From assembly GCF_020510585.1 (NCBI RefSeq), contig NZ_CP075190.1, positions 558,001-622,000 on the forward strand: a stretch of DNA of 64,000 nt, written 5' to 3'. Source of the stretch: Ferribacterium limneticum. GTDB lineage: Bacteria; Pseudomonadota; Gammaproteobacteria; Burkholderiales; Rhodocyclaceae. The notes beneath the pieces are model-generated. The model searched no databases and had not been told where the DNA came from. It saw only the letters and a list, made by a program, of their open reading frames with translations. The position numbers and the translations under genes are program-made. Positions 1 through 7,906 of this stretch are shown here, one piece after another (positions within the stretch are counted from its first letter, which is position 1; every line of letters begins with the position of its first letter).

Positions 1-26
1 TTCAAACTGCTTTCGGGGCGGGCCCG

Positions 27-61
27 GTTTTCGTTTTTTTCCGTTTTTTCCGGTTGACCGT
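27..61 (+). repeat. Dispersed repeat, copy 1
   Basis: The block TTTTTTCCGGTTGACCGT is intact; the usual TTTTGGCC block is degenerate (a T-run with CCG). It abuts the porin stop codon, so it is the first sequence after the porin in its transcript, where it reads CGGTCAACCGG followed by A-runs. The 26 bases before it hold nothing recognisable. Confidence 0.8.
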
Positions 62-1440
62 CAGAAACGATAGCGGGCGCCGAGCATCAGGGATTTCGGC
101 GTGTAATTGACCGGCAGGCCCGAGTCCTTGTCGAAGCCCTGGCAGGTGCCGCCGGCGCACAGCGAGTTCTGGCCGCCGTTCTTGTTGGAAACCTGGGCGT
201 AGTAGGCGTAGAGGTCGGTCTGCTTGTCGAGCGCGAATTCGTAGCCGACGCCGAGGTGATCGGAGTCGCGATTGGTGCTCATGCGGTCGTCGAGATGACC
301 ATAAACACCGCGCACGGTATGGCGGTCGGCGAACGGCACGGCCATGCCCAGCCACCAGACGTTGCGGTCGAGGCTCTTGTAGGTGGCAGCGCCCTCCTGG
401 GTGTCTTCGCCGTGCAGGAAGTGGGCGTACAACTTGGCGAACTTCAGGTCGTAAGTGGCGGCAAGGTTGTAGGAGGTGCGATTGATGTTTTCGCTCGCCG
501 GTGCGCTGACCGTGCCCGTGCGCTGGAAGGACAGGTAGCCGGCGCCGACGAAGAGCGGACCCTTGGCGTAGCTCAGGCTGGCGCTGACGCCCTTGCCTTC
601 GTTTTCCGGGCCGGTGGCGGTATTGCCCGGCGTGCCGCCGGTGATCCCGACATCAGCCTCGCTGTTGTTTTCCATGCCGGCCGAGTAGGCGATCTTGCCC
701 TGGAAGCCGCCCAGCGTCGGCGAAGCATAGAAGACGGCATTGTCGAAACGGCTCGCTGCAGCGCTCGACCACAGGCGGAAGGCCGTGGCGCCGCCGATGG
801 TGAAGGGGTCGGAGGGGCTGGCCAGTGAGTAGATAGGGGCGTAGTCGCGACCGAAGCGGATGTCGCCGAATTTCTTGCTGTTCAGGCCGATGAAGGTATT
901 GCGCGAGAAGATGGCAACACCGGTGGTGTTCGGCGCAGCGGACGAGGCGGTGCCGGCCCCCGGGTTGCTGACGTTGCTCGAATGGCCGGTGTTCTGGCCG
1001 TTGTCGTAGGAAACGCCGGCTTCGAGCTGGAAGTAGGCCGAGAGATCGTCGCCGAAGTCGCGCAGGCCCTTGAAGCCGAGCCGGCTGGCCGAGCCGAGGC
1101 CGCTCTGGATGCGGGCCTTGGTGCCATGGCCGTAATCGCCGACTTCGACGCCGGCATCGGCGATGCCGTAGATGGTCAGGCCCTCGGGCATGCTCAGGCC
1201 CTTGCTCTTTTTCGCGGCTGGCGCTTCGGCGACGGCCTTGCTGGCCTGTTCCGCCTTCTTGGTGGCGACAGCAGCGGTGGCGGCGGTGGCCTGGAGCAGT
1301 TCCTCGAGTTTTTCGAGGCGGGCCTTCTGGGCCTGGATCTCGGCCTGCAGCTCGTCCATCGTTGCGGCCTGGGCCGGGGCGGCCAGGGCCAGACTGCCGA
1401 AGCAGGCCAGGATGGCGAGGTTGATCGGGTGTTTCTGCAT
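61..1440 (-). CDS. Gram-negative general porin (trimeric beta-barrel outer membrane protein)
   Basis: This is a 459-residue outer-membrane porin for passive diffusion of small hydrophilic solutes. A signal peptide of about 25 residues ending in APAQA is followed by an N-terminal coiled-coil stretch (residues about 28-65, rich in E, K, L and A). The rest alternates in the manner of beta strands and ends with the porin signature terminal Phe (GARYRF). Two Cys near the C-terminus (SLCAGGTC) could form a loop disulphide. The start at 1440 is chosen over an in-frame ATG at 1464 because AGGAGGAGAC lies just upstream. The gene is divergent from a two-component system that may control it. The substrate cannot be told. 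Confidence 0.9.
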   Translation of the reverse strand: MQKHPINLAILACFGSLALAAPAQAATMDELQAEIQAQKARLEKLEELLQATAATAAVATKKAEQASKAVAEAPAAKKSKGLSMPEGLTIYGIADAGVEVGDYGHGTKARIQSGLGSASRLGFKGLRDFGDDLSAYFQLEAGVSYDNGQNTGHSSNVSNPGAGTASSAAPNTTGVAIFSRNTFIGLNSKKFGDIRFGRDYAPIYSLASPSDPFTIGGATAFRLWSSAAASRFDNAVFYASPTLGGFQGKIAYSAGMENNSEADVGITGGTPGNTATGPENEGKGVSASLSYAKGPLFVGAGYLSFQRTGTVSAPASENINRTSYNLAATYDLKFAKLYAHFLHGEDTQEGAATYKSLDRNVWWLGMAVPFADRHTVRGVYGHLDDRMSTNRDSDHLGVGYEFALDKQTDLYAYYAQVSNKNGGQNSLCAGGTCQGFDKDSGLPVNYTPKSLMLGARYRF

Positions 1441-1523
1441 TTTGTCTCCTCCTTGGAATTTCATTTCACGGATGGTTGCCCGGTGGGTGCGATACCGGGT
1501 TGGAGGCCATTAGAAACAAACAG

Positions 1524-1541
1524 GCTTTCGATTTGCTTTCG
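1524..1541 (+). promoter_or_regulatory. Candidate OmpR-family operator: two GCTTTCG direct repeats 11 bp apart
   Basis: GCTTTCG occurs at 1524-1530 and again at 1535-1541, a start-to-start spacing of 11 bp. OmpR/PhoB-type regulators usually bind tandem half-sites one helical turn apart. The pair lies in the gap between the porin and the response regulator gene, so autoregulation or porin control is possible. This is inference from pattern only. Confidence 0.35.
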
Positions 1542-1620
1542 CTGTCCTGTCGGGGAACAATCACGGGCAATGAGTCCGGCCGGCGGGATGGCCCCGCCCC
1601 GAGCCGACCGAGGAGACAAC

Positions 1621-2286
1621 ATGAGAATTCTGCTGGTGGAGGACCACCCGGAGCTTTGCGAGTGGGTGGCGAAGGCCCTGACTCAGGCGGGCAATGTGGT
1701 CGATACGACCGATCGCGGCGACCATGCCGAACATTTTCTGCTGACCGGCGAATACGACGCCGTACTGCTCGACCTGTCGCTGCCCGGCAAGGACGGGCTG
1801 GACGTGCTGCGCAACCTGCGGGCTCGCGGTTCGCGCGTGCCAGTCCTGATCTTCACGGCGCGCGGCACGGTCGATGACCGGATCAAGGGCCTCGACCTCG
1901 GGGCCGACGATTACCTGCCCAAGCCTTTCGTGCTGGCCGAACTGGAGGCCAGGCTCAAAGCCCTGCTGCGCCGTTCGGCCGGGCAGAATCCGGAGGTCAG
2001 GCTGGGTGAGCTGGTCTACGACTCGGTCAGCCGGCTATCGACCGTGCGCGGGACGCCGCTGGCGCTGACGCCGCGCGAACTGGCCGTGCTCGAGGCGCTG
2101 CTCGCCCGGGTCGGGCGGCCGGTGGCGCGCGATGCGCTGTTCGAAAAGATCTTCAGCCTGGACCAGGACGCCCGGGCCGAGGCGATCGAAATCTACGTCC
2201 ATCGGCTGCGCAAGAAACTCGAAGGTTCGGGGGCGCAGATCACCACGGTACGCGGTCTCGGCTACATGATCGGCGAGGCGACTTGA
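1621..2286 (+). CDS. OmpR-family response regulator (TctD/QseB-like)
   Basis: A 221-residue DNA-binding response regulator. The receiver domain spans residues 1-115, with acidic residues E7 and D8, phospho-acceptor D51 (LLDLSLPGKDG) and the YLPKPF lysine near 101. The winged-helix output domain (about 125-218) ends with VRGLGYMI. The start at 1621 follows GAGGAGACAAC; the open frame extends far upstream but without signal. Its stop codon overlaps the TTG start of the sensor kinase, so the two are coupled. Family resemblance is to TctD, which controls tricarboxylate uptake, but no transporter lies here. The divergent porin is the obvious candidate target. Confidence 0.9.
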   Translation: MRILLVEDHPELCEWVAKALTQAGNVVDTTDRGDHAEHFLLTGEYDAVLLDLSLPGKDGLDVLRNLRARGSRVPVLIFTARGTVDDRIKGLDLGADDYLPKPFVLAELEARLKALLRRSAGQNPEVRLGELVYDSVSRLSTVRGTPLALTPRELAVLEALLARVGRPVARDALFEKIFSLDQDARAEAIEIYVHRLRKKLEGSGAQITTVRGLGYMIGEAT

Positions 2287-3680
2287 AAGCGCCGGGCCTC
2301 AAGCGCCGGCTCGCCATCTGGCTGTTCGGCGTTCTTTCGGCGCTACTGGCGGTCGATGCCTGGTTCAGCTACAGCGATGCGCTGGGGGCGGCCAATCAGG
2401 CTTACGACCGCTCGTTGTCGGCCTCGGTCAAGGGTATCGCGGAACGGGTTTACGCCACCGAGAGCGAGATCGTGGTCGACATTCCTTATTCGGCGCTCGA
2501 ACTGTTCGAAGCCGGCAGTTCCGACCGCCTTTTCTACAGCGTCGGCATTCCCGGCGACAAGGCGATTACCGGTTATGAGGACTTGCCGCTGCCGGAGAGT
2601 ATTTCGCCGAACAGCCTGGTTTTCTACGATGGTGTCTACAAAGGCCAGCAACTGCGTTTTGGCGCCATGCTCAAGCCGCTCTATCGCGCCGAGTTCCCGA
2701 AACCGGTCATCGTCATCGTTGGTGAAACGATCAATACCCGGCAGGAGGTCGTGCATCACCTCTTTTCGCGCGAAGTGGCGCGCAAGGCGCTGCTCATCGT
2801 TGTCGCCCTGGCTGTCGCGCTCTTGGCGACAATGATAGCCGTGCAGCCAATTGACAACCTGGGGCAGGCGATTCGCCTGCGGCCGGAGGACGATCTGACA
2901 CCGATCAACGCGCTTGGCGTGCCGCACGAGGTCAAGCCGCTGGTCGACGCCATCAACCTGCACATGGAACGGATCGGCGCCATGGTCGAGGCCAGGCGCC
3001 GCTTTATCACCGATGCGGCGCATCAGTTGCGCACGCCGCTTGCGGTCCTCAACACGCAGGCCGAATACGCCTTGCGTCAGCACGGCGAGCCGGAAATGCG
3101 GCCGGCCATCGAAGCTTTGCACCGCAGCCTGGGCAGCGCTATCCGCCTGGCCAACCAGCTATTGTCCTTGTCGCGGGCCGAGCCGATCAACGGTCTGATG
3201 GTGGCGCGCCAGGCGGTCGATATTTCGGCCGTGGCCCGTGACATGGTGGTCGAACTGCTGCCGCTGGCAGCGCGCAAGGGGATAGACCTCGGTTTCGAGG
3301 GTGACAGCAGGCCGCTCATTGTTGCCGGGAACTCAGTCCTGCTGCGCGAGCTGATCGCCAATCTGGTCGACAACGCGCTGCGTTATACGCCGGAGAACGG
3401 GGTGGTCACGGTGGCCGTCGATCTGGCACCGGACAAGGCGGCGACCGCCAGGGTGCGGGTCATCGACAACGGGCCGGGCATTCCGGCCGAGTTTCGCGCC
3501 CAGGTCTTTCTCCGCTTCTTCCGCCTCGATGGCGGTGACTACACGGGGAGTGGGCTGGGGCTGGCTATCGTGCGCGAAATCGTGCACGGCCATGGCGGCG
3601 ACATCGCACTGAGCGACGCGCCGGACGGACACGGCTTGCTGGTGGAGGTTTTCTTGCCGCTGGCCGAGCCTTCGGCTTAG
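2283..3680 (+). CDS. Sensor histidine kinase (TctE-like)
   Basis: This 465-residue inner-membrane kinase is the partner of the upstream regulator. It has an N-terminal membrane segment (residues about 9-27), a periplasmic region resembling the 2CSK_N sensor domain of TctE, and a second membrane segment (about 165-187). A dimerisation/phospho-acceptor helix follows with H247 (AAHQLRTPL), then N, G1 (DNGPGIP) and G2 (GSGLGLAI) ATP-binding boxes. The TTG start at 2283 overlaps the regulator's TGA; no better ATG precedes the first membrane segment. The gene ends convergently with plsY, overlapping it by 4 bp. Confidence 0.88.
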   Translation: MKAPGLKRRLAIWLFGVLSALLAVDAWFSYSDALGAANQAYDRSLSASVKGIAERVYATESEIVVDIPYSALELFEAGSSDRLFYSVGIPGDKAITGYEDLPLPESISPNSLVFYDGVYKGQQLRFGAMLKPLYRAEFPKPVIVIVGETINTRQEVVHHLFSREVARKALLIVVALAVALLATMIAVQPIDNLGQAIRLRPEDDLTPINALGVPHEVKPLVDAINLHMERIGAMVEARRRFITDAAHQLRTPLAVLNTQAEYALRQHGEPEMRPAIEALHRSLGSAIRLANQLLSLSRAEPINGLMVARQAVDISAVARDMVVELLPLAARKGIDLGFEGDSRPLIVAGNSVLLRELIANLVDNALRYTPENGVVTVAVDLAPDKAATARVRVIDNGPGIPAEFRAQVFLRFFRLDGGDYTGSGLGLAIVREIVHGHGGDIALSDAPDGHGLLVEVFLPLAEPSA

Positions 3681-4273
3681 GCTTTCTTCTTGCTGCCGAT
3701 CTTCGATTCCTGGCCGGCCATCAGGCGCTGGATGTTTTGCCAATGCTTGCCGATCAGGGCCATGCCGAGGATGCCGACGACGACCGTCTGGCCGCTGCCG
3801 CCGTGCATCAGCACGGAAATGACCGGGGCCATTCCGGCGGCGACGACAGCGGCGAGCGATGAATAGCGGAAGGCGAAGGCGATGAACAGCCAGGTGCCGG
3901 CGACGGCGAGGCCGAGCAGCGGGTCGAGGGCGATGAGCACGCCGGCGGCGGTGGCGACCCCCTTGCCGCCCTTGAATTTGAGGAAAACCGGGTAGAGATG
4001 GCCGAGGAAGACGGCGAGCGCGACGAGGCCGATGACGGTGTTCGAAAAGCCCATCTGCTGCGCGATGAAGACGGCGGCCCAGCCCTTGAGGGCATCGCCG
4101 AGCAGGGTGAATAGCGCGGCCTTCTTGTTGCCGCTGCGCAATACGTTGGTGGCGCCCGGGTTGCCCGAACCGTAGGTGCGCGGGTCGGCCAGACCGAAGA
4201 GCTTCGAGGAAATCATGGCGAAGGGAACGGAGCCGAGCAGGTAGGCGGCAATCAGGGCGAGGGCTATTTGCAT
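3677..4273 (-). CDS. plsY: Acyl-phosphate:glycerol-3-phosphate acyltransferase PlsY
   Basis: This integral membrane enzyme transfers an acyl group from acyl-phosphate to glycerol-3-phosphate, the first step of phospholipid synthesis. The 198-residue protein shows the family motifs GSVPFA near the N-terminus, GSGNPGATNVLR around residues 36-47 and KFKGGKGVATAAG near 103-115, within a five-helix hydrophobic layout. The lysine-rich tail is normal. It is divergent from folB, the usual order in betaproteobacteria. Length and motifs are intact. Confidence 0.95.
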   Translation of the reverse strand: MQIALALIAAYLLGSVPFAMISSKLFGLADPRTYGSGNPGATNVLRSGNKKAALFTLLGDALKGWAAVFIAQQMGFSNTVIGLVALAVFLGHLYPVFLKFKGGKGVATAAGVLIALDPLLGLAVAGTWLFIAFAFRYSSLAAVVAAGMAPVISVLMHGGSGQTVVVGILGMALIGKHWQNIQRLMAGQESKIGSKKKA

Positions 4274-4348
4274 GGGGCGCTTAGGTGGCTTTGGTCGCTG
4301 GGGTACAATCGCGCCAAATTTTACACCGCTGCTGCGGTCGACCGCCCT

Positions 4349-4699
4349 ATGGACATCATTTTCCTCGAAGAACTGCGCGCCGAAACCTGGATAGGCATCT
4401 ATCCGCGCGAGAAGGCCATGCCGCAGACGGTCGAAATTTCACTGCAGATCGGCGTGTCTACCGCCTCGGCCGGGGCCAGCGACGACATTCGCGACACGGT
4501 CGATTACGCCGTGGTCGTCGACCGACTGCGCGCCGACCTGGCCGCCGTGCACTTCAATCTGATCGAGGCGCTGGCCGAACACGTGGCGAGCTACGTGCTG
4601 GAAACCTTCGCCGTGCATTGGGTCCGTGTATCGGTCGCCAAGCTCGGCATGATGCCGGGCGTCAAGCGCGTCGGCGTCATCATCGAACGCTCGCTCTGA
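4349..4699 (+). CDS. folB: Dihydroneopterin aldolase FolB
   Basis: A 116-residue enzyme of folate synthesis that converts dihydroneopterin to hydroxymethyl-dihydropterin and glycolaldehyde; the family acts as an octamer. Typical features are the N-terminal LEELRAETWIGIYPRE with the substrate-binding Glu, the central TVDYAVVVDRL, and the late LIEALAEHVA and VSVAKLGMMPGVKRVGV segments with the catalytic Lys. The open frame begins at 4268, but the ATG at 4349 fits the family length and start. It is followed by a hairpin terminator and dispersed repeat copy 2. Confidence 0.93.
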   Translation: MDIIFLEELRAETWIGIYPREKAMPQTVEISLQIGVSTASAGASDDIRDTVDYAVVVDRLRADLAAVHFNLIEALAEHVASYVLETFAVHWVRVSVAKLGMMPGVKRVGVIIERSL

Positions 4700-4705
4700 G
4701 CATTT

Positions 4706-4740
4706 TTGCCCCTCACCAGCGGGCGAGGGGCATTTCAATT
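4706..4740 (+). terminator. Likely intrinsic terminator after folB
   Basis: GCCCCTC and GAGGGGC form a 7-bp stem around a loop rich in C and G, starting about 9 bases after the folB stop. It is followed by ATTTCAATTTT, which also begins dispersed repeat copy 2. Confidence 0.6.
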
Positions 4741-4765
4741 TTGGCCATTTTTCCCGGTTGACCGT
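4733..4765 (+). repeat. Dispersed repeat, copy 2
   Basis: Contains TTTTGGCCATTTTTCCC followed by GGTTGACCGT. It lies between the convergent ends of folB and the ZIP gene, about 30 bases from each stop. Confidence 0.9.
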
Positions 4766-4794
4766 GGGAATGGCCTTTCCCGGCTAAAACCGGC

Positions 4795-5670
4795 TCAAAA
4801 AGCTGCCGCCAGCACTGTCATCACGGCAAAACCGGTGGCTAGGCCGGCCGTCCCGGCGCCCACCCGCCCCGGCTGGTGCGAGGCCGGAATCATCTCGTGG
4901 CTGACCACCCAGAGCATCGCCCCGGCTGCGGCGGCCAGTGCCATCGGCAAGGCGGCGCCGGCGAGCGTGCTGGCGATGACGCCGAACAAGCCGCCGACCG
5001 GCTCGACCAGCCCGGTGCCGAGCGCGATGAGGGCGGCCCGCAAGGGCGCGGCACCGAGCGCCACCATGGCGCTGGCGACGATCCAGCCTTCCGGGATGTT
5101 CTGCAAGGCGATGCCGAGGCTCATGCCGTGGTCGGCGCCGGCGGCAGCCGCAACCCCCACCGCCAAGCCTTCCGGCACGTTGTGAATGGCGATGGCGGCG
5201 ACGACGAGGGCGACGTTGGGCTGCATGCCGCTGCTTTCGACTTCTTCGACATGCTCGTGCGGCAAACGACGATCCAGCATCTGCATGGCGGCGACGCCGG
5301 CCAACAAGGCGCCGGCCGTGGCGATGCCGAGCGACCACACGGCGTCGCTGGCCATCACCGTCTGCACGGCCGGGACGAGGAGCGAGAACAGGCTGGCGGC
5401 GAGCATCATGCCGCCGGCCAAACCGAGCATCGGGGCCATCAGCCGTTCCGACGGGCGGCGGAGCATGAGCACGGGAATGGCGCCAAGCCCGGTCGCCGCG
5501 CCGGCCAGCAGGCTGGCTTCAAGCCCCTGGGCGGCCATCGGGTGGGCGGCAAGCCAATGGACGGCCTGTTCGATGCCGAAGGCGACGGCAACAACGGCCA
5601 TCGCCATGCCGATCCACAGATGGCGACGGGCAGTCGGCCGGGCGTAGTGCTGGATAACTAGTTGGGTCAT
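4795..5670 (-). CDS. ZIP-family divalent metal transporter (GufA/ZupT-like)
   Basis: A 291-residue inner-membrane transporter expected to bring in zinc or other divalent cations. It has about eight hydrophobic segments. The metal-binding helices carry HNVPEGLAVG (residues about 163-172) and QNIPEGWIVAS, the second having Gln where other members may have Glu or Asp. A late helix contains VVSHEMIPASH. A short loop with HEHVEEVE around residue 138 may bind metal. The start is preceded by AAAGGAGCGCC. No metal-responsive operator was recognised in the 91 bp separating it from ybaK. Confidence 0.88.
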   Translation of the reverse strand: MTQLVIQHYARPTARRHLWIGMAMAVVAVAFGIEQAVHWLAAHPMAAQGLEASLLAGAATGLGAIPVLMLRRPSERLMAPMLGLAGGMMLAASLFSLLVPAVQTVMASDAVWSLGIATAGALLAGVAAMQMLDRRLPHEHVEEVESSGMQPNVALVVAAIAIHNVPEGLAVGVAAAAGADHGMSLGIALQNIPEGWIVASAMVALGAAPLRAALIALGTGLVEPVGGLFGVIASTLAGAALPMALAAAAGAMLWVVSHEMIPASHQPGRVGAGTAGLATGFAVMTVLAAAF

Positions 5671-5761
5671 GGTGGCGCTCCTTTGTCTTGAGTGCCACTT
5701 TATGGATTGCTATGTTATAGCGCCAATCGATTGCTTAAATGCTGTCGATTGTTATTGGCAA

Positions 5762-6253
5762 TCACCCCTTGAGCGCCGCTTCGACTACCTTCGGCTGCAG
5801 TGTGCGCAGGATGTCGTGCGGATGGACGCCGACCAGAAAGCCGCGTTTTCCGCCGTTGATGTAGATCAGCGGCAGGTCGAGGATGGTTTTTTCGATATGC
5901 ACCGGCATCGTCTTCTTGGTACCGAATGGGCTGGTGCCACCGACCAGGAAGCCGGTGTGGCGGTTGGCCACCTCCGGCTTGCACGGCTCGACCTTTTTGC
6001 AGCCGATCTGCCGCGCCAACTCCTTGGTCGAAACCTTGCAGTCGCCGTGCATGAGGACGATCAGCGGCTTGGCGTTCTCGTCTTCGAAAACCAATGTTTT
6101 GACCACCGCATGTTCATCGACATTGAGTTCGCGCGCCGACACCTTGGTGCCGCCGTGTTCCTCGTAGTCGTAGAGATGGGTCGAGAAGGCCACCTTGTTC
6201 GCCTTGAGGAACTTGGTGGCTTGCGTTTCGGGGGCGTGTTCTGGTTTTGCCAT
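5762..6253 (-). CDS. ybaK: Cys-tRNA(Pro)/Cys-tRNA(Cys) deacylase YbaK
   Basis: A 163-residue editing enzyme that hydrolyses cysteine wrongly attached to tRNA-Pro in trans. The YbaK/INS fold is shown by VVKTLVFEDENAKPLIVLMHGD, the catalytic-lysine region KVSTKELARQIG, the glycine loop GFLVGGTSPFG, and the C-terminal INGGKRGFLVGVHPHD. The length matches the family. It lies in a minus-strand run with xerD and ogt, which is positional only. Confidence 0.93.
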   Translation of the reverse strand: MAKPEHAPETQATKFLKANKVAFSTHLYDYEEHGGTKVSARELNVDEHAVVKTLVFEDENAKPLIVLMHGDCKVSTKELARQIGCKKVEPCKPEVANRHTGFLVGGTSPFGTKKTMPVHIEKTILDLPLIYINGGKRGFLVGVHPHDILRTLQPKVVEAALKG

Positions 6254-6285
6254 GGCGTGACGGGTTTCAATGTTCTTGGCTGATT

Positions 6286-6477
6286 TTACATCCCCCGCCG
6301 GGGCGGATTGACAGGCGTCTTGGGCTGGAAATAGAGACAGGCCTGCCCCGAGGAAGCGATCACATCGAGTTCGGGCCGGCGCTGGCTTTTGAAATCGAGG
6401 GCGCGGCAGCCATAGCGGAACGGCAGTTCATGGGTGATGAAATAGTAGGTGCACTGGTTGCAACGCGGCGATGACAT
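6286..6477 (-). CDS. Small Cys-containing protein, function unknown
   Basis: A 63-residue protein with four Cys (C6, C9, C24, C47), the first two in a CxxC pair, suggesting a small zinc or iron-sulphur knuckle. The phrase YYFITHELPFRYGCRALDF is distinctive and seems conserved, but no function is known to me. It starts 9 bases after the xerD stop with AAGGGA as ribosome-binding site, so it is probably cotranscribed with xerD. There is no signal peptide or membrane segment. Confidence 0.75.
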   Translation of the reverse strand: MSSPRCNQCTYYFITHELPFRYGCRALDFKSQRRPELDVIASSGQACLYFQPKTPVNPPRRGM

Positions 6478-6486
6478 GGGTTTCCC

Positions 6487-7395
6487 TTAGCCGCGCGGGT
6501 GATGCACCGCGTGCAGCGTCTTGAGTCGTTCGCGGGCAACGTGGGTATAAATCTGCGTCGTCGAAATATCGGCGTGGCCGAGCAGCAGTTGGACGACGCG
6601 CAGGTCGGCGCCGTGGTTGAGCAGATGGGTCGCAAAGGCGTGGCGCAAGACGTGCGGCGACAGCTTTTCCGGGGCGATGCCGGCGATCAGCGCGTAGCGC
6701 TTGATCAGGTGCCAGAAGGCCTGGCGGGTCATGGCGCCGCCGCGCGCAGTGACGAACAGGTCGTCGCTCTGCTGGCCGTTGAGGATGTCCGGTCGGGCTT
6801 CGTTGAGGTAGCGCTGAATCCATTCGATGGCCAGTTGGCCGAGCGGCACGAGGCGCTCCTTGCTGCCCTTGCCGAGCGCGCGCAGGACGCCGTCGGCGAG
6901 GCTGACTTCGTGCAGGCGCAGGCCGACCAGTTCCGAAACGCGCAAGCCTGTGGCGTAGATCGTTTCAAGCATGGCGCGGTCGCGCAGGCCGAGCGGGGTG
7001 TCGAGGTCAGGCGCGTCGAGCAGGGCCTCGACCTGTTTTTCCGACATGACCTTGGGCAGGCGCGACGGGCGGCTCGGGTTGGCCAGCTTGAGCGTCGGGT
7101 CGGCGACGATGCGACCGCGGCCGAGCTGCCAGCGGTAGAAGCGGCGCAGCGTGGACAGGTAGCGGGCCTGCGAGCTGGCCCGGGTTTGTTTCGCGAGGTT
7201 GGCGATGAAGCCGGTCAGCGTCGTTTCGCGCAGGTCGAGCAGCGGCTCGTTGGCGTTATTGGCCAGCCACAGGGAGAGCCGGCCAAGGTCGGAGCGATAA
7301 CTGTTCAGCGTCGCCTTGGCCAGACCGTCTTCCAGCCACAGGGCGTCGCAGAAATTGTCGATCTCGGCAAGGTCAGCCGGGGAGGCTGGATTCAT
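6487..7395 (-). CDS. xerD: Site-specific tyrosine recombinase XerD
   Basis: A 302-residue recombinase that acts with XerC at the chromosomal dif site to resolve dimers under FtsK control. The N-terminal SAM-like core-binding domain spans residues about 10-95. The catalytic domain carries Arg in ATGLRVSEL, the beta-hairpin Lys in GKGSKERLVPL, His/Arg in HVLRHAFATHL, His in LLGHADISTT and the nucleophile Tyr in IYTHV. Length is normal. Its start overlaps the end of ogt by 23 bp, so translation may be coupled. Confidence 0.93.
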   Translation of the reverse strand: MNPASPADLAEIDNFCDALWLEDGLAKATLNSYRSDLGRLSLWLANNANEPLLDLRETTLTGFIANLAKQTRASSQARYLSTLRRFYRWQLGRGRIVADPTLKLANPSRPSRLPKVMSEKQVEALLDAPDLDTPLGLRDRAMLETIYATGLRVSELVGLRLHEVSLADGVLRALGKGSKERLVPLGQLAIEWIQRYLNEARPDILNGQQSDDLFVTARGGAMTRQAFWHLIKRYALIAGIAPEKLSPHVLRHAFATHLLNHGADLRVVQLLLGHADISTTQIYTHVARERLKTLHAVHHPRG

Positions 7396-7852
7396 GCGTC
7401 AATAGCCAGCGTTTCACGTCGAGCAGGAAACCGCCGCGCTCGCGGGCAAAACCGCCGAGCCCTCCACCGGTGGCAACGACGCGATGGCACGGCACGACAA
7501 CCGGGTAGGGATTCGAGCCACAGGCCTGGCCGACGGCACGCGGGGCGTTCTTGATGTTTTTCGCCACTTCGCCGTAGGTGTGGGTCCGGCCGGTCGGAAT
7601 GGCTGAAATCTGCTCCCAGACGCGGCGCTGGAAATGGGTGCCGGCCGGGCGCAGGGGCAGGCCAAAAACAAAGCTCGGGTCGGCGATGTAGGCCTTGAGC
7701 TGACGCACGGCTTCGGCCGCCAGTGGTGTTGCCGGCGCTTGTTCCGGGCGCGGTTCGAGGAAGTCGATGCCAGTGATTTCGTCGGCGCTGCACTGCACGC
7801 CAAGCGAGAATCCAGGCGCGGCGACGATGGCTTGATAGGCGTTGGTTTTCAT
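7373..7852 (-). CDS. ogt: Methylated-DNA--protein-cysteine methyltransferase Ogt
   Basis: A 159-residue suicide repair protein that takes the methyl group from O6-methylguanine or O4-methylthymine onto its own cysteine. The active site is VVPCHRVV, with the family's GGxGGFA segment just after (GGLGGFARERGGFLLDVK). The helix-turn-helix with IPTGRTHTYGEVA and the Arg finger region FQRRVWEQI are present. The start has CGGAGG upstream. It overlaps xerD. The gene lies upstream of dispersed repeat copy 3. Confidence 0.93.
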   Translation of the reverse strand: MKTNAYQAIVAAPGFSLGVQCSADEITGIDFLEPRPEQAPATPLAAEAVRQLKAYIADPSFVFGLPLRPAGTHFQRRVWEQISAIPTGRTHTYGEVAKNIKNAPRAVGQACGSNPYPVVVPCHRVVATGGGLGGFARERGGFLLDVKRWLLTHESSLPG

Positions 7853-7869
7853 GATGCCTCCGTGGTCAA

Positions 7870-7906
7870 TGCTACGGTCGACCGGAAAAAACGGCCAAAA
7901 TTCAAA
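7870..7906 (-). repeat. Dispersed repeat, copy 3
   Basis: Reading the minus strand it has ATTTTGGCC, TTTTTTCCGG and TCGACCGTAGC. The gcdH stop codon lies at its edge, so it is the immediate 3' flank of gcdH in sense orientation. The inner decamer is CGGTCGACCG, a perfect palindrome in this copy. Confidence 0.9.

Noticed and set aside
256..828. Long open frames opposite the porin and many other genes
   Set aside because: They run antisense to well-supported genes, have no ribosome-binding sites and show low-complexity composition typical of GC-rich shadow frames.
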